Shown here piece by piece: positions 48,079 through 57,727 of a DNA stretch of 64,000 bases. A program made the position numbers and the translations under genes. The stretch's first letter is position 1; every line of letters begins with the position of its first letter. This DNA is from Streptomyces sp. NBC_00572 (GTDB taxonomy: Bacteria > Actinomycetota > Actinomycetes > Streptomycetales > Streptomycetaceae). The stretch is from assembly GCF_026341815.1 (NCBI RefSeq), contig NZ_JAPENX010000001.1, forward strand, positions 992,001 to 1,056,000, read 5' to 3'. Under the pieces are notes generated by a model. The model made no database searches, was not told where the DNA came from, and saw only the letters and a list, made by a program, of their open reading frames with translations.

Positions 48079-51066
48079 CTACGCCCCGTAGAACAGCTCC
48101 TCGACGACGGCCCTGGCCCGGCGGGTGATCCGCCGGTAGTCGTCGACCATCTCGCCGACATGGCCGGACTCGTACCCCAAGTACCGTCCCACCGCCGCGA
48201 GTTCGCGCGGGTCCGAGGGGAAGGTGTCGCCGGGCCGGCCGCGGACCAGCATCACCGCGTTGCGGACGCGGGTGGCGAGGACCCACGCCTCGTCCAGGGT
48301 CTGCGCCTCCTCCGTCGGGATGAGGCCGGCCGCGTGGGCCGCGCCGAGCGCCTCGCGGGTACGGGTCGTCCGCAGCCCCGGCTCCACCCAGCCGTGCCGC
48401 ATCTGGATCAGCTGGACCGTCCACTCCACGTCGCTCAGCCCGCCGCGCCCCAGCTTGGCGTGGAGCGTCGGGTCGGCGCCGCGCGGCAGCCGCTCGGACT
48501 CCATCCGGGCCTTGAGGCGGCGGATCTCACGGACCGCGTCCTCGCCGAGGCCCTCGGCGGGATAGCGCAGCGGGTCGACGAGTTCGATGAAGCGGTCCGC
48601 CAACTCGCGGTCGCCCGCCATGGGTTCGGCGCGGAGCAGCGCCTGGCTCTCCCAGACGAGGGACCAGCGGTGGTAGTAGGCGGCGTACGACTTCAGCGTT
48701 CGGACCAGGGGGCCGCTCTTGCCCTCCGGCCGCAGGTCGGCGTCGATCAGCAACGGCGGGTCGGTGGTGGGGAGTTGGAGGAGCCTCCGCATCTCGGCGA
48801 CCACCCGGTTGGCGGCCCTGGTCGCCTCCTGCTCGTCGACTCCCTCACGCGGCTCGTGCACGAACAGGACGTCGGCGTCGGAGCCGTAGCCCAGCTCGTG
48901 GCCTCCGAAGCGGCCCATGCCGATGACCGCGAACCGGGTGGGCAGTTCGTCGCCCCACTCGGCGCGGACGGCGGCCCGCAGGGCGCCCGCGATCGTCGCC
49001 GCGTTGAGGTCGGTGACGGCCTCCCCCACCCGGTCGACGAGTGCGCCCGGGTCGGGTTCGCGGGGGCTGTCCTCGGTGCCGTACGAGCCGATGAGATCGG
49101 CCGCGGCAGTACGGAACAGCTCCCTGCGGCGCACCCCCCGGGCCGCCGCGACGGCCTGTTCGGCGTCGTCCGCGCGGCCCACCGCCGCCAGCACCTCCTG
49201 CTGCAGATGGTCCAGGCCGCGCGGCTTCAGGCCCTCCGGGTCGCCGAGCAGCGCGACCGCCTCGGGGGCGCGCAGCAGCAGGTCGGGGGTGAGGCGCCCG
49301 GCGGAGAGCACCCGGGCGAGGTTCTCGGCGGCGGCGCCCTCGTCGCGGAGCAGCCGCAGGTACCAGGGGGTCTTGCCGAGGGCGTCGGAGACCTTGCGGA
49401 AGCCGAGCAGGCCGGCGTCCGGATCGGCCGAGTCGGCGAACCAGCCGAGCAGCACCGGGAGCAGCGTCCGCTGGATCGCGGCCTTGCGGCTGACCCCGGA
49501 GGCCAGCGCCTCCAGGTGGCGCAGGGCGGCGGCGGGGTCCTCGTAACCGAGTGCTTCGAGCCGCTGTCCGGCGGCCTTCGGGCTGAGCCGGATCTCGCCG
49601 GGGGCCAGCTGGGCGACCGCGTCGAGCAGCGGCCGGTAGAAGAGCTTCTCGTGGAGGCGTCGAACGACGGCCGCGTGTCGCTTCCACTCCTTGTTCAGCT
49701 CGGCGACCGGGTCGGTGCGCAGTCCGAGCGAGCGGCCGAGGCGGCGCAGGTCGGCCTCGTCCTCGGGGACGAGGTGGGTGCGGCGCAGCCGGTACAGCTG
49801 GATGCGGTGCTCCATGGCCCGCAGGAAGCGGTAGGCCTCGTCGAGCTGGGCGGCGTCGGCGCGGCCGACGTAGCCGCCGGCGGCGAGGGCGGCGAGCGCG
49901 TCGAGGGTGGTGCCGCTGTGCAGTCCCGCGTCGCTGCGGCCGTGCACGAGCTGGAGGAGCTGGACGGCGAACTCGACGTCCCGGAGGCCGCCGGGGCCGA
50001 GCTTCAGCTCGCGTTCGACCTGGGCGGCCGGGATGTTGTCGACGACGCGGCGGCGCATCTTCTGCACGTCGGGGACGAAGTTCTCGCGCTCGGCGGCCTG
50101 CCAGACCAGCGGGGAGACGGCATCGATGTAGTGGGCGCCGAGCTCCGGGTCGCCGGCCACCGCGCGGGCCTTCAGCAGTGCCTGGAACTCCCAGGTCTTC
50201 GCCCAGCGCTGGTAGTACGCGAGGTGGGAGGAGAGCGTACGGACGAGGGGGCCGTTGCGGCCCTCGGGGCGCAGGTTGGCGTCGACCGGCCAGATCGTGC
50301 CCTCGACGGTGGTCTCCGAGCAGATCCGCATCAGGTGCGAGGCCAGCCGGGTCGCGGCCTGCAGGGCCTTCCCCTCGTCGGCGCCCTCGACCGGCTCCCC
50401 CACGAAGATCACGTCCACGTCGGAGACGTAGTTGAGCTCGTGGCCGCCGCACTTGCCCATCGCGATCACGGCGAGCCGGCACATGGCGGCGTCGACGGGC
50501 GCGGCGGTCCGGGCGATGGCGAGCGCGGCGCGCAGGGTCGCCGTCGCCAGGTCGGCGAGCTCGGCGGCGGTCTCGGCGACATCGGTCGTGCCGCACACGT
50601 CTCGGGCCGCTATGGCGAGCAGGCACCGGCGGTAGGCGACCCGCAGCGACACCGCATCGACGGCCTCGGCGAGCCCCTGCTCGAACTCGGCGACCCCCGG
50701 GTGCAGGTCGACCGCCTCGTAGGTGACGAGGGACTCCCAGTCGCGCGGGTGCTTGGCCAGGTGGTCGGCGAGTGCCTCGGAGGCGCCGAGCACCCCGAGG
50801 AGACGGTCCCGGAACGGCTTGGCGGCGAGGAGGGTGGCCGTGAACGTCTGCCGCTCGGTCTCGGGCTGCGCCTCGACCAGGCGGACGAGACCGCGCAGGG
50901 CGAGGTCGGGGTCGGCGGTGGCGCCGAGGGCGTCGAGGAGGACGGGGTCCCCGCGCAGGGCGGACAGCTCGGGCACGTCGAGCAGCCGCTCGGCCCCGGA
51001 GGGATCGGTGAATCCGTGCCGCAGCAGACGTGAGAACGTACTGCTCCTGCGTCCCGGAACCGTCAT
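48079..51066 (-). CDS. glnE: Bifunctional glutamine synthetase adenylyltransferase/deadenylase GlnE
   Basis: A 995-aa enzyme that adds and removes AMP on the regulatory tyrosine of GlnA. Two nucleotidyltransferase halves are visible. In the N-terminal (deadenylase) half, AMGKCGGHELNYVSDVDVIFV lies near residue 213. In the C-terminal (adenylylation) half, GMGRFGGHELGYGSDADVLFV lies near 727. A central region (RRRVVDNIPAAQVERELKLGPGGLRDVEF) joins them, and GRGGLSDVEWTVQLIQ follows the second. Length is normal for the family. The target, glnA, is 42 kb upstream in this window. No glnB/glnD gene is seen here. Confidence 0.97.
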   Translation of the reverse strand: MTVPGRRSSTFSRLLRHGFTDPSGAERLLDVPELSALRGDPVLLDALGATADPDLALRGLVRLVEAQPETERQTFTATLLAAKPFRDRLLGVLGASEALADHLAKHPRDWESLVTYEAVDLHPGVAEFEQGLAEAVDAVSLRVAYRRCLLAIAARDVCGTTDVAETAAELADLATATLRAALAIARTAAPVDAAMCRLAVIAMGKCGGHELNYVSDVDVIFVGEPVEGADEGKALQAATRLASHLMRICSETTVEGTIWPVDANLRPEGRNGPLVRTLSSHLAYYQRWAKTWEFQALLKARAVAGDPELGAHYIDAVSPLVWQAAERENFVPDVQKMRRRVVDNIPAAQVERELKLGPGGLRDVEFAVQLLQLVHGRSDAGLHSGTTLDALAALAAGGYVGRADAAQLDEAYRFLRAMEHRIQLYRLRRTHLVPEDEADLRRLGRSLGLRTDPVAELNKEWKRHAAVVRRLHEKLFYRPLLDAVAQLAPGEIRLSPKAAGQRLEALGYEDPAAALRHLEALASGVSRKAAIQRTLLPVLLGWFADSADPDAGLLGFRKVSDALGKTPWYLRLLRDEGAAAENLARVLSAGRLTPDLLLRAPEAVALLGDPEGLKPRGLDHLQQEVLAAVGRADDAEQAVAAARGVRRRELFRTAAADLIGSYGTEDSPREPDPGALVDRVGEAVTDLNAATIAGALRAAVRAEWGDELPTRFAVIGMGRFGGHELGYGSDADVLFVHEPREGVDEQEATRAANRVVAEMRRLLQLPTTDPPLLIDADLRPEGKSGPLVRTLKSYAAYYHRWSLVWESQALLRAEPMAGDRELADRFIELVDPLRYPAEGLGEDAVREIRRLKARMESERLPRGADPTLHAKLGRGGLSDVEWTVQLIQMRHGWVEPGLRTTRTREALGAAHAAGLIPTEEAQTLDEAWVLATRVRNAVMLVRGRPGDTFPSDPRELAAVGRYLGYESGHVGEMVDDYRRITRRARAVVEELFYGA

Positions 51067-51332
51067 TCCGCCGCTCCCTCCGAGCAGGTCCGCCTCGGGG
51101 TCCGCCCCAGGGCTCGTCCCGGGGTCGAACCCGGGCGGATCGAGCCTATCCGCAGCGGTGGACGGGGGCGCTCAGGCCTTCGGTTCGAAGCGGATCAAAC
51201 GTGACGTCCCGCACATCAATGGCTTTTCGGGCCCGATGAACCGTATTCCTTGAAAGTCCGTCTTGCTGGGGGCGGACCCCCTCCGCCTGCCCGAACCGTC
51301 GAACGACCTTGCCGAAAGCGCGCCTGCCGACC

Positions 51333-53492
51333 ATGCCCGTACGCCTCCGCCGTCGCCTCACCCTGTCCCGCCGCAGGACCGCCTCCACGGCGGTCACGAC
51401 CGTCCTGGTGGGCTGCACCTTCGCCGGACTCCTCTCGGTGACGGGGGTGTCCACGCCGTCGACGGCCCACGCGGCACCGGAGGCGAAGACTCCGGCGGCG
51501 ACGCGGGGGACGAAGGCCCCGGCGGGGGCACCGGAGACGCAGACCCTCACGCCCATGGAGCAGGCGCCTCTCGGGACCGGGGCGCCCACGTCCGCTCAGG
51601 GCGCGGCGAAGCCCGACCGGGGCGCGAAGTCCGCCACCTCGGTCATGCAGATCGTGGCGCACCCGGACGACGACCTGTTCTTCATGAACCCGGACATCTC
51701 CCAGACCATCCGCTCCGCCACCCCCCTGACCGCGGTCTACCTGACGGCCGGCGAGTCGGACGGTGTCAACGCGCGCCCCCGCGACGCCGCCGCCGCCACG
51801 GCCGACAAGGCGGGCTACGCCGAGGCCCGGCAGAACGGCATACGCGCGGCGTACTCCGAGATGGCCACCGGCAGCCGGACCAGCCCCTGGGACCGCGTCG
51901 CGATACCCACGGCCGGCGGCGGCATGGCCGAGATGGACACGCTGCGCGCGCACCCGCAGGTCAAGCTGGTGTGGCTGCAGATACGCGAGGCGGGTTCGAC
52001 CAACCAGTACCGCCCGCACAGCCTGAACGGCCTCTGGCACGGCCGGACAGCCGCGCTGGAGTCGCAGCGCTCGGCCGGCACCCCGGTCGCCGTCGACTTC
52101 AGGTACACCAAGGACGAGGTCGTGGCGACGATCGCGGGGCTGCTCGACCGGTTCCGGCCGACCTTCGTCCGGATGCAGGACCCGAGCCCGGGCACGGACC
52201 CGAAGACCGGGAAGATCCGCGACCACCAGGACCACCTGTACGGGGCGAGGTTCACCCAGGCCGCACTCGCCCGGTACACGGAGGTGCCCGGGCATCCGCA
52301 CGTCGGCGTGCAGAACTACCTCGGCTACCCCACCAGCGTCCTGCCCCACACGCTCGACCCCGAGACGGCGGGCGCGAAGCTGAAGACCCTGAAGACCTAC
52401 GCCTGGCTGGACGGGGTCAACGACTGCGGGACCGCGGCGGGCTGCGGTGATCTGAAGGTGGCCGCGCGGCCCGCCGGCCGCGGCTGGACCGCGACCGTGC
52501 GGTACGCCCGGGGCACCTCCACCTCCTGGGTGCAGCGCGACCGGGACGGCGGGCTGCACGCCTTCTCCGTACTCGACGGACAGCTCGCGGCCTGGCGGAA
52601 GCCGGCCGGCGGCGGCGCGTGGAGCGGCCCGACGCTGCTGCCCGGCGGTGGCATGGACACCGGGGTCACCTCGGTGACGCTGCCCGACGGCCGGATCGCG
52701 GTCTACGGCACCCGGACGGTGCTCGCGGGCGGCCCGGCCGGCTACCGCCGCGAGGTCGTGACCACCGAGCAGGCGGCGCCCGGCGGTGCCTTCGGCCTGT
52801 GGCGCTCCCTCGGAACCCCCGAGAGGAACGACGCGACCGGCACCTCGGACATCAGCGCTCCCGCGGTGACCGTGGGCGCCGACGGCCGGGCGACCCTGGT
52901 CCTGCGGGACAGCCTGCGCCGCCTGACCGCCCGCGACCAGGGCGCGAACGGCGGCTGGGGGCCGTGGCGGCTGCTCGGCGGCGCGGACGTGGTCGGCGAT
53001 CCGGTCGCGGCGACGGACGGCCAGGGCCGGGGGTACGTCTTCGCGAGCACCGTGAAGACCGTCCTCGTCTGGGCGCAGCACCTCCCCGGCGGGCCGCTCA
53101 CGGGTCCGGCCCTGACCGGACTCCCGCCGACGACGCTCGCCCTGAGCGCGAGCGCGGCGCCGAACGGCGACGGCGTACGGCTCTGGTTCCGCAAGCCGGC
53201 CTCCGGCGATCTGCGCAGCGCCGACTTCTCGGGCATGAGCCCGGTCTCCCCGGTCACGGAGCTGCCGGGCGGCGTGGCCGGCTTCGGCCCGGTGAGCGGC
53301 GGCGACGGGCTCCTCGCGGTCCGGTCCCGTACGGGCTTCCTGGCGACGGCACCGCACGGCAGGACCGGGGCGGCGGGGCCGGCGTGGAAGCTGGAGAAGT
53401 TCCTGTTCGCGGGGGCGCCGGACGCGGGAACGGACGGGGTGGCGGCGATCGGCCTGGACGGACGGCTGCACTGGACACCCGCGGGCCGATGA
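51333..53492 (+). CDS. Secreted PIG-L family deacetylase with propeller-like C-terminal region
   Basis: A 719-aa exported protein. A basic start (RRRLTLSRRRT) and a hydrophobic stretch (TTVLVGCTFAGLLSVTGV) form the signal. The PIG-L domain has IVAHPDDDLFFMNPD (about 108-122) and HQDHLYGARF (about 297), the zinc-binding His/Asp set used to de-N-acetylate sugars. The region from about 390 has WSGPTLLPGG, GPWRLLGGADVV and similar Trp/Gly repeats that suggest a beta-propeller for binding. ATG 51333 was chosen; a TTG at 51309 would add eight residues. No good ribosome site is seen. The sugar is unknown. Confidence 0.85.
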   Translation: MPVRLRRRLTLSRRRTASTAVTTVLVGCTFAGLLSVTGVSTPSTAHAAPEAKTPAATRGTKAPAGAPETQTLTPMEQAPLGTGAPTSAQGAAKPDRGAKSATSVMQIVAHPDDDLFFMNPDISQTIRSATPLTAVYLTAGESDGVNARPRDAAAATADKAGYAEARQNGIRAAYSEMATGSRTSPWDRVAIPTAGGGMAEMDTLRAHPQVKLVWLQIREAGSTNQYRPHSLNGLWHGRTAALESQRSAGTPVAVDFRYTKDEVVATIAGLLDRFRPTFVRMQDPSPGTDPKTGKIRDHQDHLYGARFTQAALARYTEVPGHPHVGVQNYLGYPTSVLPHTLDPETAGAKLKTLKTYAWLDGVNDCGTAAGCGDLKVAARPAGRGWTATVRYARGTSTSWVQRDRDGGLHAFSVLDGQLAAWRKPAGGGAWSGPTLLPGGGMDTGVTSVTLPDGRIAVYGTRTVLAGGPAGYRREVVTTEQAAPGGAFGLWRSLGTPERNDATGTSDISAPAVTVGADGRATLVLRDSLRRLTARDQGANGGWGPWRLLGGADVVGDPVAATDGQGRGYVFASTVKTVLVWAQHLPGGPLTGPALTGLPPTTLALSASAAPNGDGVRLWFRKPASGDLRSADFSGMSPVSPVTELPGGVAGFGPVSGGDGLLAVRSRTGFLATAPHGRTGAAGPAWKLEKFLFAGAPDAGTDGVAAIGLDGRLHWTPAGR

Positions 53493-53561
53493 GTTCCGCG
53501 GGCCGGGCAGGTCGTTACCTGTGAACGCAGGCGACCGACGCAGGCGACGAAGGGAACGGCG

Positions 53562-54080
53562 ATGACCCGGCACACCCCGCAGACCCCGCAGACCGCCCTC
53601 GATCCCCGGTACAGCGACGGCAAGGCGGGACCGGTGCCCTGGTCCGAGGCCGAGGCGCGGCTCACGGCGGCCGAGGTCTTCTGGCTGACGACCGTACGGC
53701 CCGACGGCCGCCCGCACGTGACCCCGCTGATCGCGGTCTGGGCGGAGGGCGCGCTCCACTTCTGCACGGGCCCGGACGAGCGCAAGGCCCGCAATCTGAC
53801 GGAGAACCGGTCGGTGGTCCTGACGACGGGCACGCCCACGCTCGGCGAGGGGTTCGACGTGGTCGTCGAGGGAGACGCGGCCCCGGTGACGGACGAGGAC
53901 CGGCTGCAGGCGCTGGCGGAGGCGTACGTGAAGAAGTACGGCGAGGACTGGCGTTTCGAGGTGCGCGACGGAGCGTTCCGGGGCGACGGTGGTACGGCCC
54001 TGGTGTTCGCGGTCGCGCCTCGCACGGCCTTCGGCTTCGCCAAGGGCGAGCCCTTCGGTCAGACCCGCTGGCGTTTCTGA
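53562..54080 (+). CDS. Pyridoxamine 5'-phosphate oxidase-like FMN/F420-binding protein
   Basis: A 172-aa split-barrel protein. EVFWLTTVRPDGRPHVTPLIAVWAEGALHFCTGPDERKARNL is the cofactor-binding core of this family. The C-terminus ends FGQTRWRF. In actinomycetes such proteins bind FMN, F420 or heme and reduce or oxidise unknown partners. GGGAACGGCG precedes the ATG. The VOC gene follows after 14 bases and is probably co-transcribed. Confidence 0.87.
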   Translation: MTRHTPQTPQTALDPRYSDGKAGPVPWSEAEARLTAAEVFWLTTVRPDGRPHVTPLIAVWAEGALHFCTGPDERKARNLTENRSVVLTTGTPTLGEGFDVVVEGDAAPVTDEDRLQALAEAYVKKYGEDWRFEVRDGAFRGDGGTALVFAVAPRTAFGFAKGEPFGQTRWRF

Positions 54081-54094
54081 GGAGACCCGAACCC

Positions 54095-54526
54095 ATGAAC
54101 TGGACACTGGAAGTCGTGCCGGTCCCTGTCACCGACATGGACCGGGCGAAGGAGTTCTACGCCGAGAAGTGCGGCTTCACCGTCGACCTGGACGACGAGA
54201 TGGCGCCGGGCACGCGCATCGTCCAGCTGACGCCGCCGGGCTCGCGCTGTTCGCTCGCCCTGCTGAGCGGGATGCCGCCGATGCCGGGTACGAAGGAGAT
54301 GGCGCCCGGCACCCTCCAGGGCCTCCAGTTCTGCGTGACGGACATCGAGGCGGCCCGTGCGGAGTTCATCGGGCGCGGAGTGGAGGTCTCGGCGATCCAG
54401 CACGTCGGCGAGAAGGGCTGGGAGGCCGGCAAGGGCGGCACGTGGAACGCCTTCATGACCTTCGAGGACCCGGACGGCAACGGCTGGATGGTCCAGGAGG
54501 CACCGTCGGAGCTCTCGGAACGCTGA
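54095..54526 (+). CDS. VOC family (glyoxalase/bleomycin-resistance fold) protein
   Basis: A 143-aa metal-binding VOC-fold protein with two beta-alpha-beta-beta-beta halves. VPVPVTDMDRAKEFYAEKCGF begins the first and FMTFEDPDGNGWMVQE ends the second, where a metal ligand usually lies. Function may be lyase, isomerase, or antibiotic binding; the sequence does not decide. GAGGAGA precedes the ATG. Its last 74 bases are antisense to the end of the next gene. Confidence 0.87.
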   Translation: MNWTLEVVPVPVTDMDRAKEFYAEKCGFTVDLDDEMAPGTRIVQLTPPGSRCSLALLSGMPPMPGTKEMAPGTLQGLQFCVTDIEAARAEFIGRGVEVSAIQHVGEKGWEAGKGGTWNAFMTFEDPDGNGWMVQEAPSELSER

Positions 54527-55142
54527 CGGCCGCCACGTCCTCCGGCGTCCAGTGCCCCGCCGCGCCGGGCCGGGAAGCGAGATAGTCGGCCACCTCGGCG
54601 GGCCGCCACGCCCCGGCCTCGTGGAGCCCTGCCGCGAGGTGCCGCAGATAGGCGGCGGAGGGCGGGCGGAGTCCGTCTTCCGTCGGCATCGGCCAGGGCG
54701 AGGTGAAGGTGAGCACGGGGACGCCGTCGATGTGCCCCGGGCAGACGAGGGTCTCGTACCGTCCCTGGCCGAGCGTGCAGCGGCCGGTGGCGAGGACCTC
54801 GGCGAGATCGAGGTCGGCACCCGGCTCGCGGTACATCTCCTGTGCGGCGATGTCGGAGAACTGTCCGGCGGTCAGCAGGTGCGCGACACCCCACGCGGTG
54901 CCGTCCGCATCCGGGTCGTAGAACGCCAGGCCCCCGGTCCACACGGCCGACTCGGTCGCGAAGTACACCTGGCCGTCCAGCTCGACGGCCACGGACCGGT
55001 CGGGGCCCCGCGGGTCCCGGCACCCGGGCAACTCCCGCGCACCCCCGGCCGGCCGGCCTCCGGCGAGATACCAACCGAGTCGTTCGGCATGCATGTTGGA
55101 CCCGTAGGCGGCGTACCAGACACGGGGACGGGGTTCCGGCAT
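54453..55142 (-). CDS. Gamma-glutamylcyclotransferase-like protein
   Basis: A 229-aa protein. The start RVWYAAYGSNMHAERLGWYL has the YGSN glycine/Tyr loop of the GGCT fold. LAFYDPDADGTAWGVAHLLT and DLAEVLATGRCTLGQGRYE follow. A general catalytic Glu would be expected near EMYREPGADLDLAEV. In genome databases similar proteins are sometimes labelled histone deacetylase, which the sequence does not support. The last 20 or so residues (Pro/Arg/Ser) come from sequence antisense to the VOC gene, perhaps from a lost stop codon. Confidence 0.78.
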   Translation of the reverse strand: MPEPRPRVWYAAYGSNMHAERLGWYLAGGRPAGGARELPGCRDPRGPDRSVAVELDGQVYFATESAVWTGGLAFYDPDADGTAWGVAHLLTAGQFSDIAAQEMYREPGADLDLAEVLATGRCTLGQGRYETLVCPGHIDGVPVLTFTSPWPMPTEDGLRPPSAAYLRHLAAGLHEAGAWRPAEVADYLASRPGAAGHWTPEDVAAVSVPRAPTVPPGPSSRCRPGPRRS

Positions 55143-55176
55143 GGAACCCGACGCTAGCGCGGACGGACCGTCACTC

Positions 55177-55671
55177 CTAGAACCCCAGATAGAAGTGCCG
55201 GAGCTGCTCGTCCTCCGCCACGCACGGCATCCCGGCGGCCTCCATCACCCGATGGGACGCCGGATTGTCCAGGTCGGCGTCGCCCTTCACGCCGGACACA
55301 CCGGCCCGCCGGGCGATCTCGATGAGCGCGCGGAGCGCCTCGGAGGCGTACCGATTGCCCCGCGCGGCAGGCACGAGCCCGTACCCCACGGTGACGACCC
55401 CGCTCTCGTCGGGCGGCCCGTGGAACCCGATCCCCCCGACGGTGACCCCGCTCTCCGCGAGCCGTATCGCGTACGGCCGGAACACCCCCGGGTCGCCGCG
55501 CTCGGCGACTCCCCGCAGAAACCCGGTGGCCGAGCGGACGTCCCCGTCACCGGGATACCCCTCGCCCCACAGCTCCCCCGCCCCGGACTCCCGGGCGACG
55601 ATGCCCTCGGCGTCGGCAACGGTCAACGGCTGGAGCAGGAGCCGCTCGGTGGCGACGGATTCGATCTTCAC
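55177..55671 (-). CDS. GNAT family N-acetyltransferase (RimJ/L-like)
   Basis: A 164-aa acetyltransferase. TERLLLQPLTVADAEGI is the usual opening of the RimJ/RimL group. VTVGYGLVPAARGNRYASEALRALIEIA is the acetyl-CoA-binding motif A, and ADLDNPASHRVMEAAGM is motif B. Acceptor unknown; small molecules, ribosomal proteins or antibiotics are all acetylated by relatives. It is on the same strand as the preceding GGCT-like gene but 34 bases upstream of it. Confidence 0.9.
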   Translation of the reverse strand: MKIESVATERLLLQPLTVADAEGIVARESGAGELWGEGYPGDGDVRSATGFLRGVAERGDPGVFRPYAIRLAESGVTVGGIGFHGPPDESGVVTVGYGLVPAARGNRYASEALRALIEIARRAGVSGVKGDADLDNPASHRVMEAAGMPCVAEDEQLRHFYLGF

Positions 55672-56047
55672 CGGGGCAGTCTGAACGGACCGACCGCCCC
55701 GGGCAACGGATTATCCGCGCGTGAACGGGCAGGCACCAGGCGGCTGCCCGGTGCCCGCCCAAGGGCTCACACGCTCCAGGTCCCCAGAAGCAGGCCGTGC
55801 CCGGCACGGGCAAACGCGGTGAACTTCATGGTCCTCTGCAATCGATAAGGGAGAATCCGGCGTTGGCCGGAAATCGCCGCTCATGATCGCATACGTTTCC
55901 GACCCAACTGATCTTCTGCAGCGCCCACTTGGGCCGTGACGCAGCACGCGGGACCACCACGTCGACGGAACCAATTCCTCCGCTTTTCTCCCGAGCGGGC
56001 CCTCGTGAGCACGACCCCATCCGAAGCCCTCGTCCGCGCGACACGAC
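55672..56047. other. Intergenic stretch with no supported gene
   Basis: About 376 bases with no frame that has both good codon bias and a ribosome site. A minus frame at 55826-56044 (72 codons) has no family resemblance. The stretch presumably holds the acetyltransferase promoter and the far end of the glnA2-type transcript. Confidence 0.5.
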
Positions 56048-56080
56048 TCAGGGCCGACGGTTCACCACCGTCGGCCCTGA
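56048..56080 (-). terminator. Terminator of the glnA2-type gene
   Basis: A 13-bp perfect stem (56048-56060 with 56068-56080) and a 7-base loop, 36 bases past the stop of the minus-strand glutamine synthetase gene. Confidence 0.85.
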
Positions 56081-56116
56081 TCGTCAGCTCTGAGCTGTAC
56101 CCGTCCCGCCTTTCGG

Positions 56117-57478
56117 CTACAGCACCGGGAGGTTCTTACGGAGCTCGAAGGCCGTGACCTCGCTCCGGTACTCCTCCCACTCCTGCTTCTTGTTGCGGAG
56201 GAAGAAGTCGAAGACGTGCTCGCCCAGGGTCTCCGCGACCAGTTCGCTCTTCTCCATCAGGGCGATCGCCTCTCCCAGGTTCTGCGGGAGCGGTTCGATG
56301 CCCATCGCGCGGCGCTCCGCGTCGGAGAGGGCCCAGACGTCGTCGTCGGCGCCGGCCGGGAGTTCGTAGCCCTCTTCGATGCCCTTGAGGCCGGCGGCGA
56401 GGAGGACCGCGTACGTCAGGTACGGGTTGGCGCCCGAGTCGATGGAGCGGACCTCGACGCGGGAGGAGCCCGTCTTGCCCGGCTTGTACATGGGGACGCG
56501 GATAAGGGCGGAGCGGTTGTTGTGACCCCAGCAGATGTACGAAGGGGCCTCGCCGCCCGAGCCGGCGGTGCGGGACGAGCCGCCCCAGATGCGCTTGTAC
56601 GAGTTGACCCACTGGTTGGTCACCGCGGAGATCTCGCCCGCGTGCTTCAGCAGGCCCGCGATGAAGGAGCGGCCGACCTTCGACAGCTGGTACTCGGCGC
56701 CCGACTCGTAGAACGCGTTCCGGTCGCCCTCGAAGAGCGACAGGTGGGTGTGCATGCCCGAGCCCGGGTAGTCCGAGAACGGCTTCGGCATGAACGTCGC
56801 CTGGACGCCCTGCTCCAGCGCCACCTGCTTCATCACCAGACGGAAGGTCATGATGTTGTCCGCCGTGGAGAGGGCGTCGGCGTAGCGGAGGTCGATCTCC
56901 TGCTGGCCCGGTGCGCCCTCGTGGTGGCTGAACTCCACCGAGATGCCCATCGATTCGAGCATCGTGATCGCCTGGCGGCGGAAGTCCATCCCCACGTTCT
57001 GCGGGGTGTGGTCGAAGTAGCCCGAGTTGTCCGCCGGGGTCGGGCGGGTGCCGTCGAGCGGCTTGTCCTTGAGGAGGAAGAACTCGATCTCGGGGTGGGT
57101 GTAGAAGGTGAAGCCCAGGTCCGAGGTCTTGGCCAGCGCCCGCTTCAGGACGTAGCGCGGGTCCGCGAACGACGGCGAACCGTCGGGCATGAGGATGTCG
57201 CAGAACATCCGGGCCGTGCCCGGCGCCTCGGCACGCCACGGCAGGATCTGGAAGGTCCCCGGGTCCGGTTTGGCGATCATGTCCGACTCGTACACGCGGG
57301 CGAAGCCCTCGATCGCGGAGCCGTCGAAACCGATGCCCTCGTCAAAGGCCTGCTCGAGCTCGGCGGGCGCCACGGCCACCGACTTGAGGAAGCCGAGCAC
57401 GTCGGTGAACCACAGACGTACGAAGCGGATGTCGCGCTCCTCAAGCGTACGGAGCACAAATTCCTGCTGCTTGTCCAT
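56117..57478 (-). CDS. glnA2: Glutamine synthetase-like protein GlnA2 (probable gamma-glutamylpolyamine synthetase)
   Basis: A 453-aa type I glutamine synthetase relative, the length I recall for S. coelicolor GlnA2. MDKQQEFVLRTLEERDIRFV is the start (57478). FDGSAIEGFARVYESDM, PEIEFFLL, SHHEGAPGQQEIDLRY and KPFSDYPGSGMHTHLSLF are typical parts. At the adenylylation site it has DDDVWALSDAER instead of the tyrosine seen in GlnA, so GlnE should not modify it. In S. coelicolor GlnA2 is reported to glutamylate polyamines rather than make glutamine; that activity is applied here by orthology. Confidence 0.9.
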   Translation of the reverse strand: MDKQQEFVLRTLEERDIRFVRLWFTDVLGFLKSVAVAPAELEQAFDEGIGFDGSAIEGFARVYESDMIAKPDPGTFQILPWRAEAPGTARMFCDILMPDGSPSFADPRYVLKRALAKTSDLGFTFYTHPEIEFFLLKDKPLDGTRPTPADNSGYFDHTPQNVGMDFRRQAITMLESMGISVEFSHHEGAPGQQEIDLRYADALSTADNIMTFRLVMKQVALEQGVQATFMPKPFSDYPGSGMHTHLSLFEGDRNAFYESGAEYQLSKVGRSFIAGLLKHAGEISAVTNQWVNSYKRIWGGSSRTAGSGGEAPSYICWGHNNRSALIRVPMYKPGKTGSSRVEVRSIDSGANPYLTYAVLLAAGLKGIEEGYELPAGADDDVWALSDAERRAMGIEPLPQNLGEAIALMEKSELVAETLGEHVFDFFLRNKKQEWEEYRSEVTAFELRKNLPVL

Positions 57479-57727
57479 TTCCACACCCATCCTCGCTGGT
57501 CAGGCCGCCTGCTCCCACCGCCTTGGGCAACATCGGGGGGCACCTGAGCATCCCACCACATGGTTTCGCGCACGTTGCACACCCATACTGCCTGCTCCGG
57601 TGTGACTCAGGTAACGCGGGAAGGGCGGCGTCCGGGTGGCCGTTCGCCCCTCCGCTGCCCGCCCGCCGGTACCGAGTGGTACCCCGTTCGGCCCACAGAG
57701 GCCCCGCGCCCACTACGATCTGCGCCC

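Noticed and set aside
51309..51332. TTG start for the PIG-L gene
   Set aside because: TTG is rare as a start and has no ribosome site; the ATG at 51333 keeps a normal signal peptide.
55826..56044. 72-codon minus-strand frame in the gap before glnA2
   Set aside because: No ribosome site, no homologue recalled, and mixed codon bias.
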